A DNA stretch of 5,777 nucleotides, from NCBI GenBank assembly GCA_030427765.1, contig JAUICS010000107.1, positions 1 to 5,777 on the forward strand, in the 5' to 3' direction. Origin of the DNA: Alphaproteobacteria bacterium (GTDB lineage Bacteria; Pseudomonadota; Alphaproteobacteria; Micavibrionales; Micavibrionaceae). The notes beneath the pieces were generated by a model that saw nothing but the letters and a program-made list of their open reading frames with translations, did no database searches and was not told the DNA's origin. Position numbers and translations under genes: made by a program. Shown in pieces: positions 5,756 to 5,777 of the stretch (its first letter is position 1; each line of letters opens with the position of its first letter).

Positions 5756-5777
5756 TTACTGTTTTGGGGTTGCGCAA

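Noticed and set aside
1..5777. CRISPR array, tRNA, rRNA, insertion sequence or toxin-antitoxin pair.
   Set aside because: I saw no spacer-repeat array, no cloverleaf-like segment, no transposase motif and no terminal inverted repeats. The 18-bp repeats are directly tandem without spacers.

Overview
The window looks like a piece of an alphaproteobacterial chromosome of moderate G+C, roughly 50% in most genes by eye. The main clue is gene content: a secB-fxsA pair transcribed away from a bacterial Tim44 (TimA) gene and mltA, with dnaQ close by, is a combination I know from many Alphaproteobacteria. I cannot name the genus.

Layout. From 203 to 826 on + is an unrecognised lipoprotein gene. It converges on secB (866-1441, -), which follows fxsA (1486-1935, -) in an apparent fxsA-secB operon. 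Positions 1936-2190 form a repeat-rich divergent promoter region containing a three-copy 18-bp tandem repeat. Then on + come a Tim44-domain membrane protein (2191-2949), an AT-rich lipoprotein gene with a possible DUF2927 fold (2992-3867) and the lytic transglycosylase mltA (3876-5063). mltA shares its stop codon region with dnaQ (5060 to about 5755, -), which runs to the right edge of the window.

The genes mostly serve the cell envelope: SecB delivers preproteins to the Sec translocase, FxsA and TimA are inner-membrane proteins, MltA trims peptidoglycan, and two further genes encode predicted lipoproteins. DnaQ is the proofreading subunit of DNA polymerase III.

This is not an obviously new defence or mobile system. 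The items most worth checking are the disrupted start of dnaQ, which lacks the Exo I motif next to the window edge; the hexamer-based tandem repeat in front of timA; the compositionally foreign gene between timA and mltA; and the placement of dnaQ, which suggests that the secB-mltA block is inverted relative to the usual order. Several gene ends lie close to the window edges, so sequence errors there must be considered.
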